This document shows positions 7,281 to 15,916 of a stretch of 64,000 nt of DNA, piece by piece. Position 1 is the stretch's first letter, and every line of letters begins with the position of its first letter. This DNA comes from Nonomuraea maritima. GTDB lineage: Bacteria; Actinomycetota; Actinomycetes; Streptosporangiales; Streptosporangiaceae. The DNA lies in NCBI RefSeq assembly GCF_900100395.1, contig NZ_FNFB01000011.1:62001-126000 (forward strand), in the 5' to 3' direction. The translations under genes were made by a program, and so were the position numbers. The notes under the pieces are model-generated. The model was given only the letters and a program-made list of their open reading frames with translations. It had not been told where the DNA came from and ran no database searches.

Positions 7281-8810
7281 TCAGATGTCGCGGAACGTCT
7301 CGATGCGCGCCCCGAGGGCGTTGAGCCGTTCGGCCAGGTCCTCGTAACCGCGGTTGATCACATACACGTTCCGCAGCACCGAGGTGCCCTCGGCCGCCAT
7401 CATGGCCAGCAGCACCACCACCGCCGGGCGCAGCGCCGGCGGGCACATCATCTCCGCGCTGCGCCACCTGGTCGGGCCCTCCACCAGCACCCGGTGCGGG
7501 TCGAGCAGCTTCACCGACGCCCCCAGCCGGGTCAGCTCCGTCAGGTAGATGGCCCGGTTGTCGTACACCCAGTCGTGGATCAGCGTCGACCCCTGCGCCG
7601 AGGCCGCGATGGCGGCGAAGAACGGCACGTTGTCGATGTTCAGGCCGGGGAACGGCATCGGATGGATCTTGTCGATGGGGGAGACCAGCTTCGACGGCCG
7701 CACCGTCAGGTCGACCAGCCGGGTACGGCCGTTGGCCGCCGCGTACTCCCGGCCGCGGTCGTGGTCGAGCCCCATCTCCTCCAGCACCGCGAGCTCGATC
7801 TCCAGGAACTCCACCGGCACCCGGCAGATCGTCAGCTCCGACGACGTCACCACCGCGGCCGCCAGCAGGCTCATCGCCTCGACCGGGTCCTCCGAAGGGG
7901 AGTAGTCGACGTCGCACTCGATGTCGGCGACGCCGTGCACCGTCAGCGTCGTCGTCCCGATGCCCTCCACCCGGACGCCGAGCTGCTCCAGGAAGAAGCA
8001 CAGGTCCTGCACCATGTAGTTGGACGAGGCGTTACGGATCACCGTCACCCCGTCGTGACGCGCCGCCGCCAGCAGCGCGTTCTCCGTCACCGTGTCGCCG
8101 CGCTCGGTCAGCACGATCGGCCGCGACGGCGCCGCCTGCCGGTCGACCCGCGCGTGGTAGAAGCCGCCGGTGGCCGTGATGTCCAGCCCGAAGTGCCGCA
8201 GCGCCGACATGTGCGGCTGCACCGTACGCGTGCCCAGGTCGCAGCCGCCCGCGTACGGGATCTGGAACTGGTCGGTGCGGTGCATCAGCGGACCCAGGAA
8301 CATGATCACGCTACGCGTGCGGCGCGCCGCCTCGGTGTCCATCGCCTCCAGCTCCAGCCGGGCCGGAGGCACGATCTCCAGGTCGCTGCCCTCGTTGATC
8401 CACCGCGCGCGCACCCCGATCGAGGCCAGCACCTCCAGGATGCGGTAGACCTCCTCGATCCGCGCCACCTTCCGCAAGATCGTGCGGCCGGAGTTGAGCA
8501 GCGACGCGCACAACAGCGCCACGCACGCGTTCTTCGACGTCTTGACGTCGATGCTGCCCGACAGGCGGCGACCGCCCACCACCCGAAGATGCATCGGCCC
8601 GGCGTACCCGAGCGAGACGATCTCACTGTCGAGCGCCTCGCCGATCCGGGCGATCATCTCAAGACTGATGTTCTGATTTCCGCGCTCGATCCGGTTCACC
8701 GCGCTCTGGCTCGTCGCCAGGGCATCCGCCAGCTGCAGCTGTGTCCACCCGCGATGCTGGCGCGCGTCCCGGATCAGCCGACCGATCCGCACAAGGTAAT
8801 CATCTGCCAC
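7281..8810 (-). CDS. XRE helix-turn-helix fused to UDP-GlcNAc enolpyruvyl transferase (MurA-like)
   Basis: A 509-residue fusion with GTG start at 8810. Residues 6-66 are an XRE HTH (WTQLQLADALATSQSAVNRIE). Residues 74-509 are an EPSP synthase/MurA fold. Key MurA features are kept: Lys93-Asn94 (TSKNAC) match the E. coli K22/N23 pair, and Cys190 in YAGGCDLGTR sits where the PEP-binding, fosfomycin-targeted Cys115 is found. MurA makes UDP-GlcNAc-enolpyruvate for peptidoglycan. With a DNA-binding head, this copy may be a sensor-regulator or a specialised second MurA. It lies 16 bases downstream of hypX in one operon, and a palindrome covers the junction. Confidence 0.88.
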   Translation of the reverse strand: MADDYLVRIGRLIRDARQHRGWTQLQLADALATSQSAVNRIERGNQNISLEMIARIGEALDSEIVSLGYAGPMHLRVVGGRRLSGSIDVKTSKNACVALLCASLLNSGRTILRKVARIEEVYRILEVLASIGVRARWINEGSDLEIVPPARLELEAMDTEAARRTRSVIMFLGPLMHRTDQFQIPYAGGCDLGTRTVQPHMSALRHFGLDITATGGFYHARVDRQAAPSRPIVLTERGDTVTENALLAAARHDGVTVIRNASSNYMVQDLCFFLEQLGVRVEGIGTTTLTVHGVADIECDVDYSPSEDPVEAMSLLAAAVVTSSELTICRVPVEFLEIELAVLEEMGLDHDRGREYAAANGRTRLVDLTVRPSKLVSPIDKIHPMPFPGLNIDNVPFFAAIAASAQGSTLIHDWVYDNRAIYLTELTRLGASVKLLDPHRVLVEGPTRWRSAEMMCPPALRPAVVVLLAMMAAEGTSVLRNVYVINRGYEDLAERLNALGARIETFRDI

Positions 8811-8823
8811 AACAGCGAACCAT

Positions 8824-8839
8824 ATCTCACATATGAGAT
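8824..8839. promoter_or_regulatory. Palindrome at the hypX/murA-like junction
   Basis: ATCTCA-CATA-TGAGAT is a 6-4-6 perfect inverted repeat covering the last codons of the HypX gene, 14 bases upstream of the HTH-MurA start. The next gene encodes its own XRE-type DNA-binding domain, so an autoregulatory operator is a sensible inference. Confidence 0.4.
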
Positions 8840-10533
8840 GTAGCCACTCCTGTAGCGGCCGACGCGCCGGAAAGCTCCCGATGCGGCGCCAGATGCTCCG
8901 GCGTCGCCTGCGCCGCGACCTTGTGCACGAACGCCCGCCGCGCCTCCCGGAACCCGTTGCGGTCGTCGAACATGTCGCGGCTCATCTCCGCCAGCTCCTC
9001 GGCCCGGTAGGCGTCCAACGGCCGGCGCCGCTCGTCGGCCTCACGCGCCTGCCGCCGCGCCGCCAGCAGCCGGTCATAGCCCGGATCGGCCGCCAGCCGC
9101 TCGGCGTACTCCAGCACCCGCCGCTCGAACTCCATCCGCGGACCCACCAGCGCCTTGTCGGCCAGCCCCAGCTCCACCGCCTGCGCCGCACTGATCGGCA
9201 ACGCCTCACCGGTCAGCCGCAGCGCCTGCTCGGCGCCCACCCGGCGCGGCAGCACGTACGTCCAGTACTCGCTGCCGAACAGCCCCATCGTGCGGTAATG
9301 CGGGTTGAGCACCACCGACTCGCGCACCACCACCCGGTCGGCGCCCAGCCCCATCATCACGCCGCCCGCGCCCGCGTTGCCCGCCATCGAGGTGACCACC
9401 AGCTGGCCCGTACAGTCGAGAATCTCCCGGCACACCGCGTTGATCGCGTTGATGTTCATCCACGCCTCCAGCTCCGGACGGCGCGAGGCCTCGATCACGT
9501 TCAGATGGATGCCGTTGGAGAACACCTCCCCGCCCCGCACCACCAGCACCCGGGTGTCCTGCGTGGCCGCGTACCGCAGCGCCGAGGCCAGCCGGCGGCA
9601 CTGCTCGGTCGACATCGCCCCGTTGTAGAAGTCGAAACTCACCACCCCGACACCCTGGCTGCGGTCGTAGGTGATCTCGCTGTAGCCGCTGCGCTCCGGA
9701 ACGCCCGCCACCACCTCGCCCAGCGCCATCGCCGCAGGCAGTTTCACCTCGCCAGGACCCTCCACCCGCAGATGACCCACCCACACCGTGCCGTCGCCGG
9801 TGTGCACCAGCACCGCCCCCTCGCGCCGCGCCGCCACCACACCCGGCGCGCCGCCCGCGAGCTCGGGACCCCGGTGGACGTCGAACACCCGCACCGGCAT
9901 CCCGCACAGCACCGAACGTCCGCCGGGGGAGCCGTCGGCCGCACGCACCCGCCGCAGGATCTGCTCGGTCGGCTCGGCCCAGGAGAACTCCCGGTCGGCG
10001 TGCCGCATCGCCCGCCGCAGCCGCCCGCGCACCTCGGGGGAGCGGTAGTCGAGCGGCACCGGCGCGAACGCCGCCTGGCCCGCCTTGGCCGCCACCTCCA
10101 CGGCCAGCTCCACCGCGGCGTCGGCGACCGGCCCGTTGTACAGCGCCGACTTGCGCGGCGCCTCGGCCGGCACGCCGAAGAGCCGGTAACCCCAGATGGG
10201 GCCCGCGTCCATCTCCTCCACCGCCTGCAGCGCCGTCACGCCCCATTCGCGCTCGCCTTCGGCGATCGCCCAGTCCAGCGACGACGGCCCGCGGTCACCG
10301 GGCGGCCCGGGGTGGATGATCACCGTACGGTGGGCGCGCCAGAGCGCCTCCGGCACCCGCTCCTTCAGGAACGGGCAGAGGATCAGATCGGGCTTGGCCA
10401 GCGCGGCGGCCTCCACCATGGCCGCCTCGGAGACGGCCAGCTCGACGCTCACGTCGTGACCGGCCCGCCGCAGCTCCATCCAGCACCGCTGGGTCAGGCC
10501 GTTGAACGACGAGCAGAGCAGCAAGATACGCAA
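8827..10533 (-). CDS. hypX: HypX/HoxX-type hydrogenase maturation protein (CO synthesis)
   Basis: A 568-residue two-domain protein, the normal HypX length. The N-terminal formyltransferase domain (about 1-265) carries ILCPFLKERVP and the HypX signature HPGPPGDRGPSSLDW, with His74 catalytic. The C-terminal crotonase-like domain (about 285-530) carries FSNGIHLN, NAGAGGVMMGLGADRV and NPHYRTMGLFGSEYW. Characterised HypX turns N10-formyl-THF through formyl-CoA into CO, the ligand of the [NiFe]-hydrogenase iron. The start is TTG 10533 after GGAAAG. No hydrogenase or other hyp gene is in the window, so it is either a distant partner or serves another use. Confidence 0.85.
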   Translation of the reverse strand: MRILLLCSSFNGLTQRCWMELRRAGHDVSVELAVSEAAMVEAAALAKPDLILCPFLKERVPEALWRAHRTVIIHPGPPGDRGPSSLDWAIAEGEREWGVTALQAVEEMDAGPIWGYRLFGVPAEAPRKSALYNGPVADAAVELAVEVAAKAGQAAFAPVPLDYRSPEVRGRLRRAMRHADREFSWAEPTEQILRRVRAADGSPGGRSVLCGMPVRVFDVHRGPELAGGAPGVVAARREGAVLVHTGDGTVWVGHLRVEGPGEVKLPAAMALGEVVAGVPERSGYSEITYDRSQGVGVVSFDFYNGAMSTEQCRRLASALRYAATQDTRVLVVRGGEVFSNGIHLNVIEASRRPELEAWMNINAINAVCREILDCTGQLVVTSMAGNAGAGGVMMGLGADRVVVRESVVLNPHYRTMGLFGSEYWTYVLPRRVGAEQALRLTGEALPISAAQAVELGLADKALVGPRMEFERRVLEYAERLAADPGYDRLLAARRQAREADERRRPLDAYRAEELAEMSRDMFDDRNGFREARRAFVHKVAAQATPEHLAPHRELSGASAATGVATSHM

Positions 10534-10849
10534 CGCGGAACTTCTTTCCAGTCAGGGGGAACGGCGCGTGGGGGACGGTGCGCCGGGCGGTGTGGTCGGC
10601 GGCTCGTGCGTGGCGAACTCACCTGTCCCAGAACTCACGATCGTCCCGTACGGCCCATCCATGGTCCCCGATATTGACACGAAACCACCACCGTTGGTGA
10701 CAATTCACGTCAAACTCGTCCCGAAGCGAGACCTTCGCGCAAAGCCCCGGACCGGGTTACCCTCGAAGTGCATGGGGGGCCTCGACACCGGAAGGCACCC
10801 CCCAGGAGCCCCACCGGCCGAGGCAGGCCAACCGAAGGGCTTCCACTCG

Positions 10850-10978
10850 ATGCAGGAGTTCATCTCCACCGCCGGCGACCTCGCCGGCCTCCTCGCGCTG
10901 ATCAGCAGCATCCCCAACACCGTCCTCGCACTGCGCCGACTCACCGCACCACGCCACCGCGACAACCACGACAACTGA
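10850..10978 (+). CDS. Possible 42-residue small protein
   Basis: A short frame starts at ATG 10850 after GAAGGG. It gives a 42-residue peptide with a weakly hydrophobic stretch (about residues 10-28, AGDLAGLLALISSIPNTV) and a basic, His/Asp/Asn-rich tail. It ends eight bases before a strong hairpin, which supports real expression. No family is recognised. The frame remains open further upstream, so a longer form is possible. Confidence 0.35.
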   Translation: MQEFISTAGDLAGLLALISSIPNTVLALRRLTAPRHRDNHDN

Positions 10979-10985
10979 CCACCCA

Positions 10986-11012
10986 CGGCCCCGCACCGGG
11001 GGAGCGGGGCCG
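10986..11012. terminator. GC-rich hairpin terminator
   Basis: CGGCCCCGC (10986-10994) and GCGGGGCCG (11004-11012) form a perfect 9-bp stem with a 9-nt loop. It isolates the ECF41 sigma gene from upstream transcription. No T-tract follows. Confidence 0.5.
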
Positions 11013-11068
11013 CCCCTCCAACCTGGTGACTACGCTGAAAGCACCACCACAAGGAGGCCACGATCAGC

Positions 11069-11950
11069 ATGGGTGACGGGCACCAACCCGAGCACCACGA
11101 CCCGCTCGGCACCACATGGCAGACGCACCGCCCCGCCGTCTTCGGCGTCGCCTACCGACTCCTCGGCAGCGTCGCCGACGCCGAGGACGTCACCCAGGAC
11201 GTCTGGCTACGCGCGGCCGCCACCGACCTGCACGACATCGCCGACCTGCGCTCCTGGCTCGTCACCGTCGCCGCACGACGCTGCTACGACATCCTCAAGA
11301 GCGCCCGCCACCGCCACGAGACCTACGTCGGCCCCTGGCTGCCCGAACCCCTCCTGACCGGCCCCGACGCAGCACAACCCGTACTCGTCGACGAATCCGT
11401 CAGCACCGCCATGCTCCTCGTCATGGAAGAACTCACCCCACCGGAACGCGTCGCCTTCGTCCTGCACGACGTCTTCGGCACCCCGTTCAGCCACATCGCC
11501 GACGTCCTCGACGTCTCCCAGCCCAGCGCCCGCCAACTCGCCTCCCGCGCACGACGACGCGTCACCCAAGCCAAACAAACCACCCCGCAAGCCTCCAAAG
11601 CCGAACGCGAACGCGTCCTCACCGTCTTCCGCGCCGCCTACGAAACCGGCGACCTCGCCGCCCTCGTCAAACTCCTGCACCCCGACGCCGTCTACCTCAC
11701 CGACGGCGGCGGCAAGGCCTTCGCCGCCCGCAAACCCATCCACGGCGGCGCACGCATCGCCGAGGTCATGCTCCGCGTCGCACACCAATGGCAACCCGAC
11801 CGCATCGACCTCACCGAGATCGGCGGCGAACCCGCCCTCACCCTCCACAAGGACGGCCGCGTCCTCGCCGTCGACACCGTCCAGATCGCCAACGGCCTCA
11901 TCACCACGTACCGCAGAGTCCTCAACCCCGACAAACTCGGACACATCTGA
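11069..11950 (+). CDS. ECF41-family RNA polymerase sigma factor
   Basis: A 293-residue ECF sigma factor with regions 2 and 4 (about 20-85 and 115-170) plus a SnoaL-like C-terminal extension. It carries all three ECF41 hallmarks: WLPEP at 90-94, DGGGK at 212-216 and NPDKL at 286-290. In this family the fused extension replaces an anti-sigma factor and tunes activity. AAGGAGG lies ten bases upstream of the start. The promoter consensus known for ECF41 appears immediately downstream, in front of the oxidoreductase-cupin-AhpD operon, which is evidently the target. Confidence 0.95.
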   Translation: MGDGHQPEHHDPLGTTWQTHRPAVFGVAYRLLGSVADAEDVTQDVWLRAAATDLHDIADLRSWLVTVAARRCYDILKSARHRHETYVGPWLPEPLLTGPDAAQPVLVDESVSTAMLLVMEELTPPERVAFVLHDVFGTPFSHIADVLDVSQPSARQLASRARRRVTQAKQTTPQASKAERERVLTVFRAAYETGDLAALVKLLHPDAVYLTDGGGKAFAARKPIHGGARIAEVMLRVAHQWQPDRIDLTEIGGEPALTLHKDGRVLAVDTVQIANGLITTYRRVLNPDKLGHI

Positions 11951-11952
11951 GC

Positions 11953-11979
11953 TGTCACACCACGAGGGTCCACCTCGTC
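11953..11979 (+). promoter_or_regulatory. ECF41-type promoter (TGTCACA-N16-CGTC)
   Basis: TGTCACA at 11953-11959, exactly 16 bp, then CGTC at 11976-11979. This matches the published ECF41 consensus base for base. It begins three bases after the sigma factor stop codon and lies 85 bp upstream of the first target gene, so the mRNA should carry a leader of roughly 75-80 nt. Confidence 0.85.
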
Positions 11980-12063
11980 TCCCTGAAGAGAACGCAACAA
12001 GGGCGACGACAAACAGGGGGAACCGACCACACCACGCGTCGCCCCTCCTCAGTAAGGACCCGC

Positions 12064-12990
12064 ATGCAAGCCATCACTGTGCAAGACCGCACCGCCGGTC
12101 CCACCGGGATGTCCCTGACGGACATGCCCCACCCCCAAGCCGCCGAGAACGACGTCATCGTCCGCGTACACGCCGCCGGCTTCACCCCTGGCGAACTCGA
12201 CTGGCCCGCCACCTGGACCGACCGCGCCGGCCGCGACCGCACGCCCACCATCCCCGGACACGAACTGTCCGGAGTCGTCGCAGAACTGGGGTACGGCACC
12301 ACCGGCCTGGCCATCGGACAACGCGTCTTCGGCCTCACCGACTGGGCCCGCAACGGCACACTCGCCGAATACACCGCAGTGGAGGCCCGCAACCTCGCCC
12401 CCCTCCCCGCCGACATCGACCACGTCACCGCCGCCGCACTACCCATCTCCGGCCTCACCGCCTGGCAGGCCCTGTTCCACCACGGCCACCTCACCACCGG
12501 CCAGACCGCCCTCATCCACGGCGCCGCAGGCGGCGTCGGCTCCATCGCCGTCCAACTCGCCCGCGAAACCGGCGCCCGCGTCATCGCCACCGGCCGCGCC
12601 GCCGACAGGGACAAAGCACTCACCCTCGGCGCCGACACCTTCATCGACCTGCACAACGACCGACTCGAAGACGCAGGAGAGGCCGACGTCGTACTCGACG
12701 TCATCGGCGGCGACATCCTCGACCGCTCAGCCGCCCTCGTCCGCCCAGGCGGCACCCTCGTCAGCATCGCCGCCCCGCCCAGAACCCACCCCACGAACGG
12801 CCGCGCGATCTTCTTCGTCGTCGAACCCGACCGCGCCCAGCTCACCGAACTCGCCACCCGCGCGAGACAAGGACTGCTCACTCCCTTCGTCGGCGCCGTA
12901 CGACCCCTCGCCGAAGCACCCGCCGCGTTCACCCCCGGCCGACGCGTCCCCGGCAAGACGATCATCCGCGTCACCCAGGACCCCGCATGA
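12064..12990 (+). CDS. NADP-dependent quinone oxidoreductase (MDR), ECF41 target
   Basis: A 308-residue zinc-less MDR reductase with a GroES-like N-domain and the cofactor turn GAAGGVGSIAVQLA. ATG 12064 is chosen because GTAAGGA sits eight bases upstream; the frame is open far upstream only because of the GC-rich composition. It is the first gene after the ECF41 promoter and overlaps the next gene by four bases (ATGA). ECF41 loci usually pair the sigma factor with exactly such an oxidoreductase or with a carboxymuconolactone decarboxylase-like protein; both are present here. The substrate is unknown. Confidence 0.9.
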   Translation: MQAITVQDRTAGPTGMSLTDMPHPQAAENDVIVRVHAAGFTPGELDWPATWTDRAGRDRTPTIPGHELSGVVAELGYGTTGLAIGQRVFGLTDWARNGTLAEYTAVEARNLAPLPADIDHVTAAALPISGLTAWQALFHHGHLTTGQTALIHGAAGGVGSIAVQLARETGARVIATGRAADRDKALTLGADTFIDLHNDRLEDAGEADVVLDVIGGDILDRSAALVRPGGTLVSIAAPPRTHPTNGRAIFFVVEPDRAQLTELATRARQGLLTPFVGAVRPLAEAPAAFTPGRRVPGKTIIRVTQDPA

Positions 12991-13445
12991 TCGCAACCCG
13001 GATCGCCGCCGCCCTCCTGACCGCCACCACCCTGACCGCGACCACAGGCTGCTCAACCGAACGATCCGCCCAAGCTCAGGAACCAGCACCCACGGCCACG
13101 GCCGCCACCTCCGAGAGCCTGAAACCCCTCATCAAGCAGCCCCTCCCCGACGTGGACGGCAAGACCTTCACCTCGGCAATCGTCGAACTGCCACCCAACG
13201 TCCGCGCCACACCACACCGGCACGGCCAGGCCTTCGTCTACGCCTACGTCCTCGACGGCACCGTACGCAGCCAGGTCGACGACCAGCCCGTGACCACCTA
13301 CCACCAGGGCGACAACTGGGTCGAGCAACCAGGCGCCCACCACGTACTCACCGAGAACACCAGCCCCACCGAACCCGCGAAACTCCTGGTCGTCTTCGTC
13401 TCCAACACCGGCGACGCCCTCAAGGTCAACGACCCCACCTCCTGA
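12987..13445 (+). CDS. Secreted cupin lipoprotein
   Basis: A 152-residue exported protein. A hydrophobic signal peptide ends in a lipobox (TATTGC), with the modified cysteine at residue 22. Residues about 60-140 are a small beta-barrel cupin, with RATPHRHGQAF as the first metal motif and a later GAHHV His pair. It is translationally coupled to the MDR gene by ATGA. The role is unknown; a metal-dependent detoxification or binding function at the outer face of the membrane is likely, as part of the ECF41 response. Confidence 0.85.
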   Translation: MIATRIAAALLTATTLTATTGCSTERSAQAQEPAPTATAATSESLKPLIKQPLPDVDGKTFTSAIVELPPNVRATPHRHGQAFVYAYVLDGTVRSQVDDQPVTTYHQGDNWVEQPGAHHVLTENTSPTEPAKLLVVFVSNTGDALKVNDPTS

Positions 13446-13472
13446 CACCCGACACGAAAGAACCCCACACCC

Positions 13473-13925
13473 ATGACCAACCGCGTCAACATCAGCCAGC
13501 AGCACCCCGCCACCTACCAGGCCCTCATCGCCGTGTCGATGGAAGCGGAGAAAGCCGCCACCGCGGCAGGCCTCGACCCGCTCCTGGTCGAACTACTGAG
13601 AATCCGCACCTCCCAGATCAACGGCTGCGCCTTCTGCCTACGCATGCACACCCGCGACGCCCTCAAGAAAGGCGAGAACCCCGACCGGATCGCCGTCCTG
13701 CCCGCCTGGGCAGAAACCAGCTACTTCTCCGACACCGACCGCGCCGCCCTCCGCCTCGCCGAAGCCATCACCCTCGTCCCGGACGGCCACGTCAGCGACG
13801 ACAACTACCAGGCCGCCGCGACCGCACTCACCGCCGACCAGATCTCAGCCGTCGCCTGGATCACCACCGTCATGAACGCCTTCAACCGCGTCGCCATCAC
13901 CAGCCGCTACCCCGTCGGCAACTGA
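13473..13925 (+). CDS. Carboxymuconolactone decarboxylase-family (AhpD-like) protein
   Basis: A 150-residue all-helical protein with the AhpD redox motif CAFC (Cys52, Cys55) and the following His59. In AhpD-like proteins this motif handles peroxide-linked disulfide exchange. It is the last gene of the ECF41 operon, 27 bases after the cupin gene, with GAAAGAA as ribosome binding site. This family is the single most common ECF41 neighbour, which strengthens the assignment of the whole locus. Confidence 0.92.
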   Translation: MTNRVNISQQHPATYQALIAVSMEAEKAATAAGLDPLLVELLRIRTSQINGCAFCLRMHTRDALKKGENPDRIAVLPAWAETSYFSDTDRAALRLAEAITLVPDGHVSDDNYQAAATALTADQISAVAWITTVMNAFNRVAITSRYPVGN

Positions 13926-13946
13926 CACCGACACGCGCACACCCAA

Positions 13947-13974
13947 CCGGGGCAGCTCCCACCAGCCGCCCCGG
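13947..13974. terminator. Hairpin between convergent operons
   Basis: CCGGGGC (13947-13953) pairs with GCCCCGG (13968-13974). It sits in the 122-bp gap between the end of the ECF41 operon and the end of the convergent amidohydrolase gene, so it may terminate both. Confidence 0.4.
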
Positions 13975-14047
13975 CCCACCGCAGAAGCCCACCTCCCACC
14001 CCGCTACCGCCCCGCCGAGACGGCCGCCGCAGGCGGCACCCGACACG

Positions 14048-15430
14048 TCAGCCCCGATACCGCAGGCCGGCACCGGAGGAGGGGAGCGGGAAGCCGGCGG
14101 CGCGAAACAAGCGGTCCCGGGACGACGCCGCCTCCTGCAAGACCGTCGCACCACCCCTGAGCACACCGCCCTCCTTGAGGACCCGGCCGGCCACGACGAC
14201 CAGGTCCACGTTGCCCGCATGACCGCCCGCGACGATCGAGGCCGCGGCATCGGTGGCGGGCAGCAGATTGACGTCATCCAACCGGATCATGATCAGATCC
14301 GCTTCCTTGCCCGGCGTGAGGCTGCCCGCACGGTCGTCGATCCCACAGGCCCGCGCACCCTCGACGGTGGCGAAAGCAATCAGGTCGGCGGCATCGAAGG
14401 TAGACAGGCCGTCGGCCCGATCCATCGCACCGCCCGCTCCCGCCACGATGAGCTGCTGGTAGGCGAGTGCCGCCCGCATGACGCCGAACATGTCACCGCT
14501 GACGATCGTCTCGGTGTCGACACTCAGGCTCGGGCGCACGCCCGCCGCGAGCAGACGGTTGGTCGCCGGCTGGCCGAGGCCCGGCATGAAAACCTCCAGG
14601 GCGGACGCCACTGACGCCGTGGCACCATGACCGGCCAGCATCCCGAGCTCCTCGTCGGACGACGTGCAACAGTGGATGAAGGTCATGTCACAGCCGAGAA
14701 GCCCGGCCTCGGCGAGCCGCCGGATCGCCTGCTGCCGCGCTCCCCGTTCTCCGAGCCCCACGTGCATGCTGATGCGCAGCCCCAGGTCCCTCGCGAGCCG
14801 GATGTCATGATCCGCCACCTCCAAGGTGGACAACTCCGGGCCACGGAGCATCGCGTTGAGCGTGACGCGGGCGCCGTCGTCGGCGAGCACCTCGCCGCGG
14901 ACGCGCCTGATGTCGTCAGGATGGGTCCGTACGCTGCCGAACTGCCACTCCTCAGCCTCCGTGGACGGCCAACCGTGGTCGAAAACAGCGCGGACGCCCG
15001 ATTCCCAGTGCGCGGCGATCGCAGCGTCGGTGTGCTCGGGGCTGTTGCTGATGTGCGACTCGTCCCGCACCGTGGTCACCCCGGAGTCGATGGACATCAT
15101 GTCGGCCGCCAGGTTGCCGATGTACACGTCCTCCGGCTCGAAGTACTGGCCGAGACCTATCTGGACGCGGCGGCGGTACTCCTCGTAGGTCCAGGCCGGG
15201 CCGAGGTTCCGCAGCGCTCCCTGCCAGTTGTGCCGGTGCGTGTCGATGAAGCCGGGGAGTACGGCACCGCCGGAGCCGTCGATCACGCGGGCGTCGTCGT
15301 CCTGAAGCTCGCGACCGACAGCCTGGATCGTGCCACCCGTCACGAGGACGTCGCCGACGAGATCACCGAGCCGTTCGTCCTGCGTCATCAGGTACGCGTT
15401 CTTGATCAGGATGCGGTCGTGAGACACCAT
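14048..15430 (-). CDS. Amidohydrolase / cytosine deaminase-like metal-dependent hydrolase
   Basis: A 460-residue TIM-barrel amidohydrolase. GFIDTHRHNWQ gives the first metal HxH; later metal ligands are in SMHVG, FIHCC and SVDTE. The N- and C-terminal beta-sandwich strands (ILIKNAYL; GKEADLIMIRLDD) are typical of the TrzA/chlorohydrolase/S-adenosylhomocysteine deaminase group. It probably deaminates or dechlorinates a heterocycle; the substrate cannot be told from the sequence. It stands alone, convergent to the ECF41 operon. Confidence 0.9.
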   Translation of the reverse strand: MVSHDRILIKNAYLMTQDERLGDLVGDVLVTGGTIQAVGRELQDDDARVIDGSGGAVLPGFIDTHRHNWQGALRNLGPAWTYEEYRRRVQIGLGQYFEPEDVYIGNLAADMMSIDSGVTTVRDESHISNSPEHTDAAIAAHWESGVRAVFDHGWPSTEAEEWQFGSVRTHPDDIRRVRGEVLADDGARVTLNAMLRGPELSTLEVADHDIRLARDLGLRISMHVGLGERGARQQAIRRLAEAGLLGCDMTFIHCCTSSDEELGMLAGHGATASVASALEVFMPGLGQPATNRLLAAGVRPSLSVDTETIVSGDMFGVMRAALAYQQLIVAGAGGAMDRADGLSTFDAADLIAFATVEGARACGIDDRAGSLTPGKEADLIMIRLDDVNLLPATDAAASIVAGGHAGNVDLVVVAGRVLKEGGVLRGGATVLQEAASSRDRLFRAAGFPLPSSGAGLRYRG

Positions 15431-15916
15431 GCTTCGTCCTTCCGTGGCTCGTTCAGGTGGTCCTGGCGGCGGACGCGCGACGGGAGGCGATCCACACCGC
15501 CGCGAAGGGTGAGGAGCACCCCGGCGACGGTGAACAGGCCGGGGGAGCGGTCACCTGACGACCTCCACGCTGATCTCCTACATGACGCGCGGCGATGGCC
15601 GATCCCGCCGGGCGGCGACAGGCGTGGACGAGGGGAGTGGACGGTCGGTTCGCATCGGCGGCGTGATCAGCGGATCCTTGCGTGTGCACGAGGCGTTCCG
15701 TGGGATGACCTGTCACGTGGTCGGCCACCGACAACTATGCGGAGGACGCTTGACGTCGACGACGCCCCCACGGATCGAGCAGCCGTCGCATCGAAGGAAC
15801 CAGCCCTTGTGCGACTTTTCCGGCAGATTGCGTAAACCAGACAGAATCCATCTTCTGTTTGGTTTCGGGAAAAGAGTGTTTGACCGTCCGAAGGCGGGTG
15901 AGAGAGGGACTTCGGC
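15431..15916. other. Gap without a convincing gene
   Basis: About 490 bases upstream of the amidohydrolase. Short overlapping frames exist on both strands but none has a plausible start and ribosome binding site or a recognisable protein. It presumably contains the amidohydrolase promoter. Confidence 0.4.

Noticed and set aside
6189-8843. Very long open frame (884 codons) on the plus strand, antisense to the recombinase and MurA-like genes
   Set aside because: Arg/His/Pro-rich, no domain, and complementary to two well-supported genes. High-GC codon structure keeps antisense frames open.
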